A stretch of DNA of 64,000 nt from assembly GCA_936450465.1 (NCBI GenBank), contig OW388298.1, forward strand, positions 12,063,663-12,127,662. The letters run 5' to 3'. The position numbers and the translations under genes are program-made. The stretch is from Gibbula magus. Lineage: Eukaryota; Mollusca; Gastropoda; Trochida; Trochidae. Below the pieces are notes generated by a model, which worked only from the letters and a program-made list of their open reading frames with translations, did no database searches and had not been told where the DNA came from. Positions 61,580 through 64,000 of the stretch are shown here, piece by piece (positions within the stretch are counted from its first letter, which is position 1; every line of letters begins with the position of its first letter).

Positions 61580-62960
61580 TCATTATTGTTATAACTGCTC
61601 TTTAGCTCTGGCACGTATCCTCTTTTCCCTTTCTTTGATTGGGTCCACGATGCCACTCCACGAGTTGTTCATATTCGTGAGTAGTTCTGTCTGGGTGGCA
61701 GTTGTATCAAACTTCCTGACATGTTGAAGAGCCTGACAGTCAAAGATGATATGGAGGATTGTTTCCTCCCCTGAATCATACAGTAGGTAAGCAGCAGATT
61801 GAACTTGTGTAGAAAGCCCTGACATGGATGGTGGTTTAATTTTATCCGACTGAGGAGGACGTGATCCCTGCGGTTGATGTTTTTATACCGAACCTTGTTT
61901 GGTTTGTCTTGGATTTGATGGTATTCCCTTCCTGTCTAACCATTGTTCCACTTGTTAACCAACAGGCTTTTGGTGGACGATTTCAATGCACACAGTAATG
62001 AGGAATGGGTCGCCACTGATTTGTTGACCGGTCCACAACTTGCCGCGAACTTGGCTAGCTCATCTGGTTATTAATTTCCTGATGGGCCGACATGGCTAGG
62101 AATCCATTGGAGAGTTGTCTTTCCTCTATTTGCAGACACCAGTTTGTTGATTCTGCAGCAGAGATGGAAAGCGTCATTGGTTTGTAGGTCAACCAATCCA
62201 TCTGCAATTGCTGTCCCTTTAACGTCTATTTCAATGGCGACTAGCTCTGCCTCTCACAGGGGCGTGTATCGCTTAGAAACAGCGTTTGGAAGACATATAC
62301 CTCTATAGACCCTACCCTATTACTATATAAAAGTAACGACGAACCACCACATGCTCACTCAAACTCATATTCCACATAAAAAAACTATATTATGGCACAG
62401 TCGATGACTACTGTACGGTACGAAAGCTAAATGATTTCCATACAAAATGAGCTATAAATGGTCACAATCGGATCATTATTTCAAAAGCTATGAGACAAAA
62501 CAGTCCGTATTATTATTTCTAAGCGATACACGCGTCTGTGTTGCCTCTAAGATGGAGATTGGAGGAAGTGGATCATGCATGCTCGATCAGCAGCAAGGTC
62601 AAGATATGTGATAATCTTCGAAAAGTCCTGATATTTCACATGAATGAGTTCAAGTGAGAGTTGAATTTCCAGCTCTAGTGTTGATACTGGCGTTGTCTTT
62701 AGGGCACCACAAATCAGCTTGACAGCATTTGGGATTTATTCCAGTTTGATCAAGTTATTTGAACTGCACTTGGACCAGATTTCAATGGCATAGCATATCT
62801 TGCTTCTGGGGTATGCCACATAGTATGTTCTTAGAGTAGGAACAAATCTGCTCCCCAGTGCTGTGAGGCAATGGTTTTCATTAGGTTCAGTCTTTTAGAA
62901 GAGACATCGATGCTTTGACCATGTTAGTGTGAGGTTGAGTGTGAAACCAAGGATGTTTGG
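61580..62960 (-). pseudogene. Decayed LINE: RT thumb, RNase H and C-terminal motif
   Basis: Read on the minus strand from right to left: 62960-62570 retains LGFTLNLTLTWSKH and, in shifted frames, YAIEIWSKCSSNNLIKLE and KLICGALKTTP (RT thumb region). 62300-62030 retains EAELVAIEIDVKGTAIADGL and LQWIPSHVGPSGN, the latter the RNase H-type signature (W-I-P-S-H-x-G). 61825-61589 retains ETILHIIFDCQALQHVRK (C-terminal H/C motif). Many stops and frameshifts. A different LINE lineage from the one at 19868, which shows no RNase H. Confidence 0.75.
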
Positions 62961-63254
62961 AGGTGAGGTGAGTTGGGGTTTAATGCTGCTTTCAAGAGTA
63001 TTTCACTTATACAGCCGATGCTAGTATTACGGCAAGGAGAAAGCCTGCAACACCATATGGCTATGCATTGCGGTGAAACATGCGAGCATCGGCTGGAACT
63101 AGCGAACCATGGGTGGTACTATACTGAAATTCAGTGTAGCATTGCACCCAAACCTTACTGCGTGTCAAAGTTGCCGTGCCCCTGGCGGGATTCGAACCAA
63201 GGACCTCTTGATCCGAAGCCGAACACGCTAACCACTGCGTTACCCGCCCCCGGA
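62961..63254 (-). mobile_element. tRNA-derived SINE with a 20-bp body deletion
   Basis: (ggtgag) tail, hairpin, body, and full head on the minus strand. The acagttctctactgcagaca segment is deleted. Sits at the edge of the decayed LINE. Confidence 0.9.
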
Positions 63255-63433
63255 TTTTTGGATGCTTGTTGTACTTATACATATAATGACATTCCCTTCT
63301 ACATGCACCGATGGTTGACAGCTAGCCTATAATTGAAAATAGCTTTTGTGTTTTTCCTCAATTTCATGACTTTCATGGTTATAAAAAGAACATCATATTT
63401 GTGTTTTTGTTAAGGATGTATGTATGTATGTAC

Positions 63434-63611
63434 AATCAAGCCGCGATAATCCGGCCACCGATAATCCGAATCTCGCAGTTTCCGAACGGTAGGAAGATGT
63501 AACCAAACTAATCTCTATAGTAGTCCTCAGTACTCGGTAGTCCGAACATTTCACTATCCGAACCATTTTGATGAAAAACGGAAGCGTTTGGATTATCGAG
63601 GCCTGACTGTT
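63434..63611. mobile_element. pogo/Tigger-like MITE
   Basis: Ends caatcaagccgcgataatcc and ggattatcgaggcctgactg (imperfect inverted repeats), about 178 bp. TA at the left edge. The internal half-palindromes ataatccgaa and tatccgaacc are typical of this class of ends. Confidence 0.8.
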
Positions 63612-63769
63612 TCTAACATCAAGGTGGTCAAAGTATAATGACAGTTACACATACACAAATATGATATTTATAACAAACATAATATCATGGTCCGAACAAA
63701 CTAATACAATTTTGATATATCACATGATATCACCAAAATAAGAACCTGTAAACATGTGCAGTATTAAGA

Positions 63770-63819
63770 ATAATGTATGTATGTATATATGTATATACGT
63801 ATGTATATATGTATATATG

Positions 63820-63853
<34 letters not shown>

Positions 63854-64000
63854 TGTATGTATGTATGTATGTATGTATGTATGTATGTATGTATGTATGT
63901 ATGTATGTATGTATGTATGTATGTATGTATGTATGTTTGTTTGTTTGTTTGTTTGTTTGTTTGTTTGTTTGTTTGTTTGTTTGTTTGTTTGTTTGTTTGT
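63770..64000. repeat. (GTAT)n followed by (GTTT)n microsatellite
   Basis: gtat/gtatatat units to about 63935, then pure gttt to the end of the window, where the array is cut off. Confidence 0.98.

Overview
This is eukaryotic, repeat-dense DNA from a mollusc, most likely a vetigastropod such as an abalone (Haliotis). That assignment is an inference. It rests on tRNA-headed SINEs ending GCGGCGTTAAAC + (CTCACC)n, LINE tails ending GCGGCGTTAAAC + (CTCACT)n, and intron-split genes for a NaGLT1/MFSD4-like transporter, an EGF/sushi/mucin/propeller protein and a PAN-sushi-GON protein. No bacterial-type genes, operons or CRISPR arrays are present.

Layout. At 71-2228 (+) lie the last two exons of a major-facilitator sugar transporter; its last intron starts with six 68-bp copies of the exon/intron junction. 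About 2.3-13.8 kb is repeats: a tandem-repeat element with inverted ends, SINEs, two arrays of ~170 bp and three long hairpins. From 46282 down to 13888 (-) I assemble one eight-exon gene. Its exons join in phase to a predicted secreted protein of about 1268 residues: signal peptide, a short Cys-rich (EGF-like) unit, an acidic linker, one sushi/CCP domain, about 110 eight-residue Ser/Thr/Pro/Glu repeats (mucin-like), and a beta-propeller-like C-terminus with a stop 55 nt before AATAAA. Splicing the sushi exon to the mucin exon 12.5 kb away recreates the last cysteine of the sushi domain. Its introns hold LINE fragments, SINEs and, at 33811-40741, about 77 tandem 88-bp monomers, each with an exon-like core. 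From 46.3 to 57.9 kb are MITEs, nested insertions, a 417-bp duplication, a dead mariner, an (AG)n tract and more SINEs. At 57966-59177 (-) is an apparently intronless gene for a secreted PAN-sushi-GON protein. The right end holds a 51-bp tandem array, a decayed LINE with RNase H remnants, a pogo-like MITE and (GTAT)n/(GTTT)n.

The most interesting signals are the new mucin/sushi/propeller gene, the array of exon-like monomers in its second intron, and five tiny (54-112 bp) insertions with target-site duplications. These five consist only of the LINE 3' hairpin and tail, and all start within two bases of the hairpin base, so they look like a discrete mini-retroposon. The tRNA SINEs carry a related hairpin, which suggests they borrow the same LINE's machinery. 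One stack shows four nested insertions, each with its target duplication. All family names come from reading motifs; no database search was possible.
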